Origin: Streptomyces davaonensis JCM 4913
GTDB taxonomy: Bacteria > Actinomycetota > Actinomycetes > Streptomycetales > Streptomycetaceae
Direction of reading: 5' to 3'
Assembly (NCBI RefSeq): GCF_000349325.1
Contig: NC_020504.1
Location: 8,846,326-8,910,325, forward strand
Length of the DNA stretch: 64,000 nucleotides
A program made the translations under genes and the position numbers. Under the pieces are notes generated by a model. That model saw only the letters and a list, made by a program, of their open reading frames with translations, was not told the origin of the DNA and made no database searches. Of the stretch, positions 10,099 through 19,033 are shown one piece after another (position 1 is the first letter of the stretch; each line of letters opens with the position of its first letter).

Positions 10099-12540
10099 TC
10101 ACGGCGACTCGGGCAGGTCCTCCGCGTAGAGCAGGGTCAGATCGTCGGTGCTGGGCTCCTCCAGCTGGGCGACCCGGCTCGCGTGCCGCTCCACCATCGC
10201 CTCGAACGTCTGCCGCGCGGTGCGGCCGTTGCCGAACGCGGGTCCCTTGGGGAGCGCCGTGAAGTACTTCAGCAGCGCCTCGGCGGCGCCAGACGCGAGC
10301 CGGTACTCGTGCTCCTCGGCCTGCTGTTCCACGATCCGGAGCAGTTCCTCGGGGTTGTAGTCGCAGAAGGTGATGGTCCGCGAGAAGCGGGAGGCCACCC
10401 CGGGGTTGACGGAGAGGAACCGCTCCATCTCCGCCGTATAGCCCGCGACGATCACGACGACCGCGTCCCGGTGGTCCTCCATCAGCTTCACCAGGGTGTC
10501 GATGGCTTCCTTGCCGAAGTCCCGGCCGGAGTCCTCCGGTGAGAGGGCGTACGCCTCGTCGATGAACAGCACGCCGCCGCGCGCCTTGTCGAAGGCCTCC
10601 TGGGTGCGGATCGCGGTGGAGCCGATGTGCTCGCCGACCAGGTCGACCCGGGACACCTCGACGAGGTGGCCCTTCTCCAGGACGCCGAGCGAGGCGAGGA
10701 TCTCGCCGTAGAGCCGGGCGACCGTGGTCTTGCCGGTGCCGGGGGAGCCGGTGAAGACCAGGTGCCGCTTGACGGAGGCGGCCTTGAGACCGGCCTGCTG
10801 GCGGCGCCGGCCGACCTCGATCATGTCGGTGAGCGCCCGCACCTCGCGCTTGACGCTGTCCAGGCCCACCAGCGCGTCCAGTTCACCGAGGACGGCCTTG
10901 GAGGTGCGCGCCGGCTGCTCGGGCGCAGAGGGCGTGATCAGCGGTTCCTGTTCGGTGGTGCGCTGACCGGGGATCGCGCCGAGCAGGCCCGGCGACTGAC
11001 TCGTCGTCTGTACGGCCGTCTCACGGGGCGCCGTGGGCTGTCGCAGCCCCGCGCTCTCGTCGCTGGTGCAGTCCTCCACGACGGGGCCGGTGCCGGAGCC
11101 CGCGTCGGGACCGCCGTCGGCGAACTCGTAACCGCCGCGCGCACACCGCTCCGTGCGGCACTTCTTGAGCGTCGTACGGCAGCCGTCGATCACATGGAAG
11201 CCGTACCCGGCGCTGCCGGTGACCCGGCAGTTGAGGAAGGAGCCGCGGCCTCCCGCCGACACGTAGAAGCCCGCTTCCGCGGGGGAGTCGACCGTGCACC
11301 GTTCGATGGTGGGGTCGGCGCCCTTGGTGACGATCACTCCCGTCTGCACGCCGTCCAGCGTGCAGTTGGCGAGGGTGCCGCCGCTGCCGTGGTCGCGGAA
11401 CCAGGCGCCGGTCGCCGCGTCCCGGATGCGGCAGTCGTCGAGTTGGGCGGTGGCGCCGTCGCTGACCGACACGGCCGTGTTGCGGACCTGGGTGAGATCG
11501 CTGTCGACGACATCCGCGCGGGAGCCCCGGTCGAGGACGAACAGGGCGTCCGGCACGTCGTGCACCCGGCAGGCGTCCAGTACGGCGGTGGCGCCGTCGC
11601 TGACCCAGACGGCCGGGTAGTCGCCCGTCGAGTCGAAGATCTCGCACTGGTTGGCGTCCACGCGCGTGCCGGGGTCCCACACCGACAGGCCGTTGCGCCC
11701 GAACTGGCGCACGCTGGTGCGGGTCAGCGTCAGCACGGAACGGGAGCGCAGGTCGACCGCGTTCTCCGGGATGTCGTGGATACGGCAGTCGGCGAGGGTG
11801 AGGACCGCGTCGGTGTCGAGTGTGACGCCGTCCGCGGTGGTGCGGTGCACATCGCAGTCGGTGAGGTGGGCGGTGGCGCGGCCGGTGATCTGCACGCCGC
11901 TGCCCCGGACCTCGTAGATCTCGCAACCGACCGCTTCCAGCGCGGAGTTCTCCCCGGTCGCGGAGAGCCCCGAGCCGGAGGTGTGGTGCACCCTGCAGCG
12001 CTCGAGACGGGGGTGGGCCCCGCCGCGCACGGCGACCCCGGACTGTCCGGCCGAGACGACCTCGCACTCCTCGAAGACCCCGCCCCCGCCGTCCACCACG
12101 GCGATGCCGATGCCCGCGGGGTTGTCGACGGTGCAGCGCCGCACGGCCGGCCGTGCGCCGCCTCGCACCTCTATCCCGGCTGCGGAGCGCGTGACGACCC
12201 GCAGGTCCACCAGCTCCGGTTCGCCCTCCTCGACGAGTACGGCGGGCGCGGCCCCGTCCTGGCCCTCCACATGCAGGTCCTGGATGACCGCGGAGGCCCG
12301 TACGGTCAGCGGCACACCGTCCACGGGAGCGATCCGCACCGAGCCGGGGGAGCCCTCGGGGCCGCGCAGGGTCACAGGCCGCTGGACGACGAGGTTCTCC
12401 CGGTAGGTGCCGGGCGCGACGGTGAGGACGTCACCGTCGGCGGCGGCCTGAAGCGCTGCGGCGAGCGAAGCGTACTCACCCGTGCGGCGCCGCCACCGCG
12501 AAGTGCCCGTGTGCGTCACCTGGACCGTGCCCTGTGCCAT
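10099..12540 (-). CDS. right-handed parallel beta-helix protein fused to a CbxX/EccA-type AAA+ ATPase, 813 aa
   Basis: Residues about 25-480 consist of many 22-26 residue pectate-lyase-like turns with recurring GV-V-GGA-P-LE-C-V patterns (for example GVAVRGGAHPRLERCRV). After a Pro/Thr/Gln-rich linker, residues about 555-800 form an AAA+ module of the CbxX/CfqX/SpoVK group. Its Walker A is SPGTGKTTVARLYGE (near 597) and Walker B is GGVLFIDEAYALS (near 658), with a sensor region further on. Related AAA+ proteins remodel protein complexes such as Rubisco or type VII secretion components. The beta-helix probably recognises a partner or polysaccharide. No ESX genes are adjacent. The start is ATG at 12540. 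Confidence 0.88.
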   Translation of the reverse strand: MAQGTVQVTHTGTSRWRRRTGEYASLAAALQAAADGDVLTVAPGTYRENLVVQRPVTLRGPEGSPGSVRIAPVDGVPLTVRASAVIQDLHVEGQDGAAPAVLVEEGEPELVDLRVVTRSAAGIEVRGGARPAVRRCTVDNPAGIGIAVVDGGGGVFEECEVVSAGQSGVAVRGGAHPRLERCRVHHTSGSGLSATGENSALEAVGCEIYEVRGSGVQITGRATAHLTDCDVHRTTADGVTLDTDAVLTLADCRIHDIPENAVDLRSRSVLTLTRTSVRQFGRNGLSVWDPGTRVDANQCEIFDSTGDYPAVWVSDGATAVLDACRVHDVPDALFVLDRGSRADVVDSDLTQVRNTAVSVSDGATAQLDDCRIRDAATGAWFRDHGSGGTLANCTLDGVQTGVIVTKGADPTIERCTVDSPAEAGFYVSAGGRGSFLNCRVTGSAGYGFHVIDGCRTTLKKCRTERCARGGYEFADGGPDAGSGTGPVVEDCTSDESAGLRQPTAPRETAVQTTSQSPGLLGAIPGQRTTEQEPLITPSAPEQPARTSKAVLGELDALVGLDSVKREVRALTDMIEVGRRRQQAGLKAASVKRHLVFTGSPGTGKTTVARLYGEILASLGVLEKGHLVEVSRVDLVGEHIGSTAIRTQEAFDKARGGVLFIDEAYALSPEDSGRDFGKEAIDTLVKLMEDHRDAVVVIVAGYTAEMERFLSVNPGVASRFSRTITFCDYNPEELLRIVEQQAEEHEYRLASGAAEALLKYFTALPKGPAFGNGRTARQTFEAMVERHASRVAQLEEPSTDDLTLLYAEDLPESP

Positions 12541-12699
12541 GGCGTTGTTGTGCCCCCACCTCGGTCGTACTGATGGCTCGTCGCCTCCGGGGCGCTCCGG
12601 TCACCCAGGAGGCCGGCTCGCTCGGGTCCTCGCCGAAGAGTCGGCGCGATCCACCGTAGCGTGTGCGCAGGTCCCTGGTTGACCAGAGGCGGAAGGCGG

Positions 12700-13308
12700 T
12701 CAGCTGCCGGTCCCGGTCCGGCCCCAGTCCGGTCCGGCCCGGTCCCATGCCTGGTCCCAACGGGCGTACCGGCGACGGACCATGCGCCAGACGATCAGTC
12801 TTCTGGCCGATTCGATCATGCCGATCGACAGCAGGGCAGCGCCGAATCCGGCCAGCACGGCATGGGTGGTGGCGGTCGTGGAGTCCAGTGGGCGGGCGGC
12901 GACGCGGCCCTGACGGTCCGTCCAGATCGTGAAGTGGTCCCCGGGTCGGGGGTCCTCGATCCGTGCGGTGACCGGGCCGTGGCGCGGGGTGCCGTCCGGG
13001 GCGGTCCAGTCGGCCAGCACGCGGGTGCGGACCTCGCGGCCGGTGGCGGCGGTCTCCGGGTCGGAGTTGAGCGGGGAGTCGCCGAGGGCCTCGGTCACGG
13101 TCGCGGTCACGAGGTGGCGGGAGGCGCGCTGTTCGCGGACGGACTCCTGGAGCGCGCTCTGCGCGAAGGCGCCGACTGCCGCTCCCGTCACGGGGGCCAG
13201 GACGAGGATGAGCAGCAGGGCGGAGAACGCCACCCATGCTTCGGCCAGATCGGTCGCCCGGCGCAGCGGGTTGTGCCGCCAGCGCCAGAGCCCGCTGATC
13301 GCTCGCAC
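12700..13308 (-). CDS. Rv1733c-like membrane protein, 202 aa
   Basis: A small membrane protein starting VRAISGLWRWRHNPLRRATD. One hydrophobic helix lies at about residues 22-45 (VAFSALLLILVLAPVTGAAV) and a second at about 143-165 (HAVLAGFGAALLSIGMI), with an extracytoplasmic domain of roughly 95 residues between. This is the two-helix topology of the Rv1733c family that is widespread in actinobacteria and of unknown function. The GTG at 13308 was chosen because the conserved-looking sequence starts there; the frame is open further upstream. It lies downstream of nothing obvious and is probably monocistronic. Confidence 0.78.
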   Translation of the reverse strand: MRAISGLWRWRHNPLRRATDLAEAWVAFSALLLILVLAPVTGAAVGAFAQSALQESVREQRASRHLVTATVTEALGDSPLNSDPETAATGREVRTRVLADWTAPDGTPRHGPVTARIEDPRPGDHFTIWTDRQGRVAARPLDSTTATTHAVLAGFGAALLSIGMIESARRLIVWRMVRRRYARWDQAWDRAGPDWGRTGTGS

Positions 13309-13482
13309 CCTCCCGCACCCCCTTCCCGCTCCGTGATAACCCCCCGCGGAGCCGCTCACGCGCGATCCCGGTCGAGAGAGAGCGAAATCACCAATGCCGG
13401 AGCCTCTCATGAACCGCTCGCGAAAGACTCAACGCACGGACCGGCGCCCCGGGTTCCCACCCGACCGGCAGGGCTTACGGGC

Positions 13483-14310
13483 TTACCCCAGGACCCTCAC
13501 CGGATCGCCGACCCGGATCGTGCCGCCGGTCAGCGGCACCAGGTTCTGCCCGAAGACGAGTCTGCCGTCGATGCGCCGGTGTCGGCCGAGGGAGAGCAGG
13601 GGCTCCTTGCCCCGCCCGGCGGTGCCCTGGTCGGTGGTGGTCACCACGCACCGCCCGCACATCCTGGCGACCCGGAAGGTGACTTCGCCGATGGCCAGGC
13701 GCGACCAGCCGTCCTCGGCCCAGGCGTCGGTGCCGTCGACGACGGCATTCGGCCGGAAGCGGTTCATCGGCAGCGGGCCCTCGTCCGCGTGATCGCCCGC
13801 GGCGATCAGCGAGTTGAGGGCGTCCAGCGAGGCGGTCGAGGTGAGCAGCAGCGGGTAGCCGTCGGCGAAGCTGACGGTCTCACCGGGGAGCGCGAACTCC
13901 GGGTCGACGGGCCGGCGGGTGGCCGGGTCGTCCAGGTGCACCAGCCGCACCGGGGCGCCGAGATAGGCGCTGCACCAGGCGTGCACGGCGGCGTCCTCGG
14001 CGGGGACGGCCTCGACCTTGTCGCGGAACAGCTCCACCGGGACGGTCGCGACCGGCTTCGGCACCGGGACGGTCACCGGCTTCATTCCGGGTGCGGACAG
14101 CCGAAGGCCGCCGCCGGGCGGAAGCTCGGCGGCGGCCAGGGCAAGGCGAGGTTGCCGGCGTTGCGTGACGACCTTTCCCCCGTCGTCGATCAGCATCCAG
14201 CGACGATCACCGGCCAGCCCCCAGGGCTCCACGACGGCTTCCCGGGGCGCGAGGCCCCGGAACGCCTTGACCGGATGAACGTGTATCGAGCGCAGCTGAG
14301 CATTCCCCAT
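13483..14310 (-). CDS. MOSC domain-containing protein (YcbX/mARC-like), 275 aa
   Basis: The N-terminal MOSC_N beta-barrel (SIHVHPVKAFRGL) is followed by the MOSC domain. It includes NRFRPNAVV and the Cys-containing segment RMCGRCVVTTTDQGT, where the Cys is the expected molybdenum-cofactor/sulfur ligand. YcbX and mARC enzymes reduce N-hydroxylated substrates with Moco and an electron donor, or carry sulfur. Unlike E. coli YcbX there is no C-terminal ferredoxin domain, so an external reductase would be needed. ATG at 14310; the ribosome binding site is weak. Confidence 0.88.
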   Translation of the reverse strand: MGNAQLRSIHVHPVKAFRGLAPREAVVEPWGLAGDRRWMLIDDGGKVVTQRRQPRLALAAAELPPGGGLRLSAPGMKPVTVPVPKPVATVPVELFRDKVEAVPAEDAAVHAWCSAYLGAPVRLVHLDDPATRRPVDPEFALPGETVSFADGYPLLLTSTASLDALNSLIAAGDHADEGPLPMNRFRPNAVVDGTDAWAEDGWSRLAIGEVTFRVARMCGRCVVTTTDQGTAGRGKEPLLSLGRHRRIDGRLVFGQNLVPLTGGTIRVGDPVRVLG

Positions 14311-14353
14311 GCGGTCATCGTGCCAGTCGGCACGGTGCGGCCGGGGGAACGGC

Positions 14354-14782
14354 TCAGTAGCCGCGGTACTGCTGGTTGTTGTACGGGTCCTGGTAGGACG
14401 GGGCCGCGGGCCGGGGCGCCGCGGGACGCATCGCCTCGTAGCCCATGGGCGCCGCGGGGCGCGGCTGCTGGGGCTGCGGACCGGGGTAACCGCGAGGCGC
14501 TGCCGCCTGCTGCGGGATGTACGCCGCCGGGGCCTGTTGCAGCGGTGCGGGCTGCTGCGCCTGCGGGTAGCCGTAGGAGGGCTGGGAAGGTCCGGCGGGG
14601 AGGGCCGGGAGCGCCGACGGCAGCGCGGGCAGGTTGCTGCCCGGGGTGTCGTAGGCCGCGGGGACCCGGATCGGGGCGATCTGCGGGGTGCCCCGCTCGG
14701 CCACGAGCGAGTCGTAGATCGGGGTGTCCGGGAAGGAGGCGGAGTAGTAGCCGCCGCCATAGGTGGAGCGGGGGGAGGTCAT
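14354..14782 (-). CDS. Pro/Gln/Tyr-rich low-complexity protein, 142 aa (Streptomyces-type conserved hypothetical)
   Basis: The protein begins MTSPRSTYGGGYYSASFPDT, with a conserved-looking N-terminal 45 residues (PIYDSLVAERGTPQIAPIRV). The rest is a disordered tail rich in Pro, Ala, Gln and Tyr, with repeated PxxP and QQP units, ending NNQQYRGY. The start follows GGGGGAGGTC. I believe this matches a Streptomyces family of uncharacterised proteins (DUF6643-like); the assignment is from memory and unproven. It is divergent from the TerD-domain gene, an association that may be functional. Low-complexity composition suggests a scaffold or assembly role, but that is inference. Confidence 0.7.
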   Translation of the reverse strand: MTSPRSTYGGGYYSASFPDTPIYDSLVAERGTPQIAPIRVPAAYDTPGSNLPALPSALPALPAGPSQPSYGYPQAQQPAPLQQAPAAYIPQQAAAPRGYPGPQPQQPRPAAPMGYEAMRPAAPRPAAPSYQDPYNNQQYRGY

Positions 14783-15088
14783 GGCACATAAGTTAAGCCC
14801 ACGATGTGCTGGTTGGGGAGACCGATAAGAGGGTTGTTTTCCGTGTCGGCGGTGACGTGGGATCGCCAATGCGAGCGAACTTGGCAAAAAAGGGCATCGA
14901 ACGGCGCTTGGATCCTGTAAAGGCCGAGTTCCGCGGGGGTTACCGGGGGTTGGCCAGCGATCTTCGCCGACGCCTTGTAGGTGTTCCGCGCGCGTGGGGA
15001 ATAGGTTGACCCCGTACGGAACCGATGAACGGAACCGAATGGATCTGCCGGGGCTGACCTGGCGCGCTGACACGTGATGGGGGCGGAC
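14783..15088. other. gene-free divergent intergenic region
   Basis: These 306 bases separate the divergent low-complexity-protein and TerD-domain genes. The part at 14800-14900 is AT-richer than the surroundings (runs such as TTGGCAAAAAAGG), as expected for promoters. No RNA gene was recognised. Confidence 0.5.
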
Positions 15089-16381
15089 ATGTCAATGCCG
15101 AAAGGGTCGAATGTTCCGGTGCCGACGACGGCACTTCGCGTCGAATTGGGGTGGCGTTCCGGGCCGGGCGTGCCCGACGCCGACGCCTCGGCCCTGCTGC
15201 TGGTCGGCGGGAAGGTCCGCTCCGACGCGGACTTCGTCTTCTACAACCAGCCGGTGCACTCCTCGAACGCGGTCCGGCACGAGGGCAAGCGGGACGTCGG
15301 CGGCCGGGTGACCGACACTCTCCTGGTCGACCTCGCACGCGTGGAGCCCGCGATCGAGACCGTCATCCTCGCCGCCTCCTCGGACGGCGGCTCCTTCGGT
15401 CGGGTCCCCGACCTGGCCATCGAGGTCAAGGACGCGGCCCAGGGCGCCTCGGTCGCCCGCTTCGACAGCACCGGCGCCACCGTCGAAACCGCCTTCGTGC
15501 TGGGCGAGTTCTACCGCCGCCAGGGCGCCTGGAAGTTCCGGGCCGTCGGCCAGGGCTACAGCAGCGGCCTGGAGGGCCTGGCCACCGACTACGGCATCAC
15601 GGTGGACGAGCCCCAGCAGCCCGCACCGGCGCCCGTCGCTCCGACACCGACGATGCCGCAGGTGCCCGTCGCCCCGGCGGCCACCATGCCGCCCCCGCCC
15701 GCGGTGCCCCCCACCGCTCCGCCCCCGCCGTCGACGGCCCCGGTCAGCCTCAGCAAGGTGACGCTCACCAAGGCCGCCCCGGCGGTCTCGCTGACCAAGC
15801 AGGGCGGCACCTCCGGCGCCCTGCGCGTGAACCTCAACTGGGAGGTGCGCAAGCAGTTCTCGGGCTGGGCGAGCAAGCTGGGCCGCCCGGTGGCCATGCA
15901 CAACGACCTCGACCTCGATCTGTGCGCCCTGTACGAGCTCGTCGACGGCAGCAAGGGCGTCGTCCAGGCGCTCGGCAACGCCTTCGGCGCGCTGCATCAG
16001 CCGCCGTTCATCCTGCTCGACGGCGACGACCGCACCGGTGCCGTGGCCAGCGGCGAGAACCTCACCGTCAACCTCGACTTCCAGCAGGCCTTCCGGCGCA
16101 TCCTGGTCTTCGTCACCATCTACGAGGGCGCCCGCTCCTTCGCCGACCTGCACGCCACGGTCACCCTCACCCCGCAGTTCGGCGCCCCGGTCGACTTCTC
16201 GCTCGACGAGTGCACGGTCCCCTCGACGGTGTGCGCGCTGGCCCTGATCACCAACACCGGCAGTGACCTCGTCGTCCAGCGCGAGGCCCGCTATCTGGTG
16301 CCCGAACGCGGGGTGAGCCCGCAGCGGACGGTCGATTACGCGTACGGCTGGGGCATGAACTGGACGCCCGGCCGCAAGTAG
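15089..16381 (+). CDS. TerD-domain protein with two TerD-like modules, 430 aa
   Basis: Residues about 5-180 are a TerD/TerZ domain: it opens [10 protein letters not shown] and contains [20 protein letters not shown] and [20 protein letters not shown] Pro/Ala-rich linker (about 180-230) follows. A second, more diverged TerD-like module then contains [23 protein letters not shown] and DDRTGA, with acidic residues suited to Ca2+ binding. TerD proteins bind Ca2+ and belong to stress or tellurite-response membrane complexes. The ATG at 15089 is preceded by GGGGGCGG; an upstream GTG at 15074 is possible. No other ter genes are adjacent. Confidence 0.88.
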   Translation: MSMPKGSNVPVPTTALRVELGWRSGPGVPDADASALLLVGGKVRSDADFVFYNQPVHSSNAVRHEGKRDVGGRVTDTLLVDLARVEPAIETVILAASSDGGSFGRVPDLAIEVKDAAQGASVARFDSTGATVETAFVLGEFYRRQGAWKFRAVGQGYSSGLEGLATDYGITVDEPQQPAPAPVAPTPTMPQVPVAPAATMPPPPAVPPTAPPPPSTAPVSLSKVTLTKAAPAVSLTKQGGTSGALRVNLNWEVRKQFSGWASKLGRPVAMHNDLDLDLCALYELVDGSKGVVQALGNAFGALHQPPFILLDGDDRTGAVASGENLTVNLDFQQAFRRILVFVTIYEGARSFADLHATVTLTPQFGAPVDFSLDECTVPSTVCALALITNTGSDLVVQREARYLVPERGVSPQRTVDYAYGWGMNWTPGRK

Positions 16382-17557
16382 TCAGCCCTCGTCGGGCACC
16401 GCGTCCGGACGTGTGTAGGTGCGGCCCTTCCAGGCCGCACCGCGCCCCCGGTAGTGCTGCACGGCGGAGTCGACCGTCATCAGCAGATAGAGGAACGCGG
16501 TGAACGGCAGCAGCGGGGCGAGCCACAGAGGCTGGCGGTAGTAGCGGAGCATCGGCAGATAGGTCCCGGCCATCACCAGCCACGCAAGACCGCCCGTGAC
16601 CGCCGTCGCCGGATCCCCGGCGGCCGTACCCGCGATCAGCGCCACCGGCGGCACCAGGTACACCAGGGCGAGCCCGGCGACCGTACCGGCGAGCAGCAGC
16701 GGGTTGTGCCGCAGTTGCGCGTAGGCGCTGCGGGAGACCATCCGCCACAGGTCGTGCAGCTTCGGATACGGCCGCACGCTGTCCACCCGGTCGGCCAGGC
16801 CCAGCCAGATGTGCCCGCCGCCGCCCTTCACCGCGCGGGCGAGCGCCACGTCGTCGATGACGGCATGCCGGATCGCGTCCGGGATCCGGGCCCGCTCGGC
16901 CGCGTCCGCGCGCAGCAGGACACAGCCGCCCGCCGCTGCCGCCGTGCGTGTCCCCTTCTTACCGATGCGGCGGAACGGATACAGCTGCGCGAAGAAGTAG
17001 ACGAAGGCCGGCACGACCAGCCGCTCCCACGGGCTCTCCACCCGCAGCCGCGCCATCAGCGAGACGGCGTCGAAGCCCCCGGTGCCGGCCGCGGCCACGA
17101 GCTGTCGGAGGCTGTCCGGCGCATGGGCGATGTCGGCGTCGGTGAGCAGCAGGTACTCCGGCTCACGCGCGCGTGCCAGGTCGATGCCGTGCCGCACCGC
17201 CCACAGCTTGCCGGTCCAGCCCGCGGGCGGTTCACCGGGCGAGCGCACGGTCAGCGGGAGGCCGCCGTATCGTGCGGCGAGTTCGCGCGCCAGGTCACCG
17301 GTGCCGTCGGAGCTGTCGTCGTCGACCAGGAAGACCTCGGCCCGCCCCGGATAGTCCTGCGTCAGCAGCGAGGGCAGGCTCTCGGGCAGGACCGCCGCCT
17401 CGTCGCGGGCCGGGACGACCACGCAGACCGACGGCCACGCGCGGGGTTCGCGGCGGGCGGGCAGCCGGACGTCCGTGCGCCAGAAGAAGCCCTGACAGAG
17501 CAGCAGCCACAGCCAGGCGGCGAGTGATCCGACGGCGATCCACGCGAAGGTGCTCAC
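16382..17557 (-). CDS. glycosyltransferase family 2, membrane-anchored (HpnB-like), 391 aa
   Basis: An N-terminal membrane helix (about residues 5-27) is followed by a GT-A domain with VCVVVPARDEAAVLPESLP, the DDDSSDGTGDLA nucleotide-binding acids and LLTDADIAHAP as the DxD-type metal site. The acceptor region holds VIDDVALARAVK. Two or three C-terminal membrane helices follow (about 290-370). The layout resembles HpnB-type glycosyltransferases linked to hopanoid loci, but no hopanoid genes are near, so the acceptor is open. The start is GTG at 17557. The gene abuts the convergent TerD gene without spacing. Confidence 0.85.
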   Translation of the reverse strand: MSTFAWIAVGSLAAWLWLLLCQGFFWRTDVRLPARREPRAWPSVCVVVPARDEAAVLPESLPSLLTQDYPGRAEVFLVDDDSSDGTGDLARELAARYGGLPLTVRSPGEPPAGWTGKLWAVRHGIDLARAREPEYLLLTDADIAHAPDSLRQLVAAAGTGGFDAVSLMARLRVESPWERLVVPAFVYFFAQLYPFRRIGKKGTRTAAAAGGCVLLRADAAERARIPDAIRHAVIDDVALARAVKGGGGHIWLGLADRVDSVRPYPKLHDLWRMVSRSAYAQLRHNPLLLAGTVAGLALVYLVPPVALIAGTAAGDPATAVTGGLAWLVMAGTYLPMLRYYRQPLWLAPLLPFTAFLYLLMTVDSAVQHYRGRGAAWKGRTYTRPDAVPDEG

Positions 17558-17602
17558 TCGCGCAGTCTGCCCCACGCCTCCGGCCCGCAAGGGGCCATCG
17601 TC

Positions 17603-17608
17603 TATCGT
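17603..17608 (+). promoter_or_regulatory. -10 element TATCGT for a probably leaderless gene
   Basis: TATCGT ends six bases before the GTG at 17615, and no ribosome binding site is present. This is the spacing expected when transcription starts at the start codon. Confidence 0.4.
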
Positions 17609-17614
17609 GGCCGG

Positions 17615-18400
17615 GTGAAGATCGCGCTGATGGACTCCGGAATCGGCTTGCTCGCGGCCACCGCCGCGGTACGACGGCTGCGGCCCGACGCAGATCTCGT
17701 CCTCTCCCTCGACCCGGACGGCATGCCCTGGGGGCCGCGCACGCCCGAGGACCTCACCCGTCGTGCCGTCGCCGTCGCCGAGGCCGCCGCGGCCCACCGG
17801 CCCGACGCCCTGATCGTCGGCTGCAACACCGCGACCGTGCACGCCCTGCCCGCCCTGCGGGCCTGTCTGGAACCGGCCATCCCGGTGATCGGCACGGTCC
17901 CCGCGATCAAGCCCGCGGCAGCCGGCGGCGGACCCGTCGCGATCTGGGCCACGCCCGCCACCACCGGCAGCGCCTACCAGCGCGGCCTCATCGAGGACCA
18001 CGCGGACGGCGTGCGGGTCACCGAGGTGCCCTGCCACGGGCTCGCCGAGGCCGTGGAGCACGCCGACGAGACGGCGATCATCGCCGCCGTGGCCGCTGCC
18101 GCCGCCCTGACCCCCGACGACGTGACCACCGTCGTCCTCGGCTGCACCCACTACGAACTGGTCGCCGAGCGCATCCGCGCCGCCGTGCAGCGCCCCGGAC
18201 TCCCGCCGCTCGTCCTGCACGGCTCCGCCGGAGCGGTCGCCGCCCAGGCGCTGCGCCGGATCGGCGAGCAGCCCGCACCCGGCGCGGACGCGGAAGGCAC
18301 CCTCACGGTGCTGCTCAGCGGACGCGCGGGCACCCTGCCCGAGCCCGCCCTGACCTACGCCGAGGGGCGGCTCCTCGAGGCGGTCACCCCCGCCGGGTGA
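17615..18400 (+). CDS. aspartate/glutamate racemase family protein (MurI-like), 261 aa
   Basis: The fold markers of cofactor-independent Asp/Glu racemases are present. DSGIGLLAATAAV is the N-terminal substrate loop, GCNTATVHAL holds the first catalytic Cys, and VLGCTHYEL the second. Glutamate racemase supplies D-Glu for peptidoglycan. This copy lacks the exact DSGvGGL loop (GIGLL instead), so it may be a paralogue with another substrate rather than the housekeeping MurI. The GTG start lies 6 bases after a -10-like TATCGT. It is divergent from the glycosyltransferase. Confidence 0.85.
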   Translation: MKIALMDSGIGLLAATAAVRRLRPDADLVLSLDPDGMPWGPRTPEDLTRRAVAVAEAAAAHRPDALIVGCNTATVHALPALRACLEPAIPVIGTVPAIKPAAAGGGPVAIWATPATTGSAYQRGLIEDHADGVRVTEVPCHGLAEAVEHADETAIIAAVAAAAALTPDDVTTVVLGCTHYELVAERIRAAVQRPGLPPLVLHGSAGAVAAQALRRIGEQPAPGADAEGTLTVLLSGRAGTLPEPALTYAEGRLLEAVTPAG

Positions 18401-18472
18401 CAAGAACCGGCCAGGACGCCCACGCGGCCCAGTGACCCTCCGCGACGAGGTACCCGCGCAGCGAAACCTGAG

Positions 18473-18478
18473 TAACCT
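18473..18478 (+). promoter_or_regulatory. -10 element TAACCT for a probably leaderless gene
   Basis: TAACCT lies seven bases before the ATG at 18486 and no ribosome binding site is visible. This supports that start over the upstream GTG at 18432. Confidence 0.35.
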
Positions 18479-18485
18479 CATTGCC

Positions 18486-19031
18486 ATGAGGGACCACCCC
18501 CACGGCGAGCACGCGCCGCATCCCGACGTCTGGACCGGACGGGCCACCAACCGCGTCCAGTGGCTGCTGGCGCTGGTCGGGGCCGCGTGCATGGCGCTCG
18601 GCATCGAGCTGGCCGTCGACTCGGCCTGGACCTCCGGTGTCGCCCCGCTCGCCATGGCCGTCGTCGGCTGCATCGCGGCCGGTCTGCTGGTGCTGTTCGG
18701 CACCCTGGCGTTCGTGCATGTCGCGCTGAAGGTCGACAAGGAGTGCCTCGAAGTGCGCTGCGGCCACATGGGCGTGCCGCGCCGCCGGATCCCGCTGTCC
18801 CATGTCGTCGGCGCCGATTTCGCCCCGCTGGTCACCCCCCGCCATTGGGGCGGCTGGGGCTACCGCTGGCGGCCCGAGAAGGGCACCGCCGTCGTCGTAC
18901 GGCGTGGTGAGGGCATCGTGCTGCGGCTCTGGGACGGCCACACGTTCACGATCACGGTGGACGACGCCGAGGCGGCCGTACGGGTGATCAGGGCCCGGCT
19001 GGGCGCGGGCACCCCGGGCACCGCGCACTGA
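18486..19031 (+). CDS. small integral membrane protein, 181 aa
   Basis: Two membrane helices are visible at about residues 26-48 (WLLALVGAACMALGIELAV) and 53-78 (VAPLAMAVVGCIAAGLLVLF). A cytoplasmic domain of about 100 residues follows, with GHMGVPRRRIPLSHVVGADF and a Trp/Gly-rich loop (HWGGWGYRWRP). This resembles the PH-like (bPH) or DUF3093-type membrane proteins common in Streptomyces; the family call is tentative. Function unknown. The ATG at 18486 is favoured by the adjacent -10 element. Confidence 0.75.
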   Translation: MRDHPHGEHAPHPDVWTGRATNRVQWLLALVGAACMALGIELAVDSAWTSGVAPLAMAVVGCIAAGLLVLFGTLAFVHVALKVDKECLEVRCGHMGVPRRRIPLSHVVGADFAPLVTPRHWGGWGYRWRPEKGTAVVVRRGEGIVLRLWDGHTFTITVDDAEAAVRVIRARLGAGTPGTAH

Positions 19032-19033
19032 CC

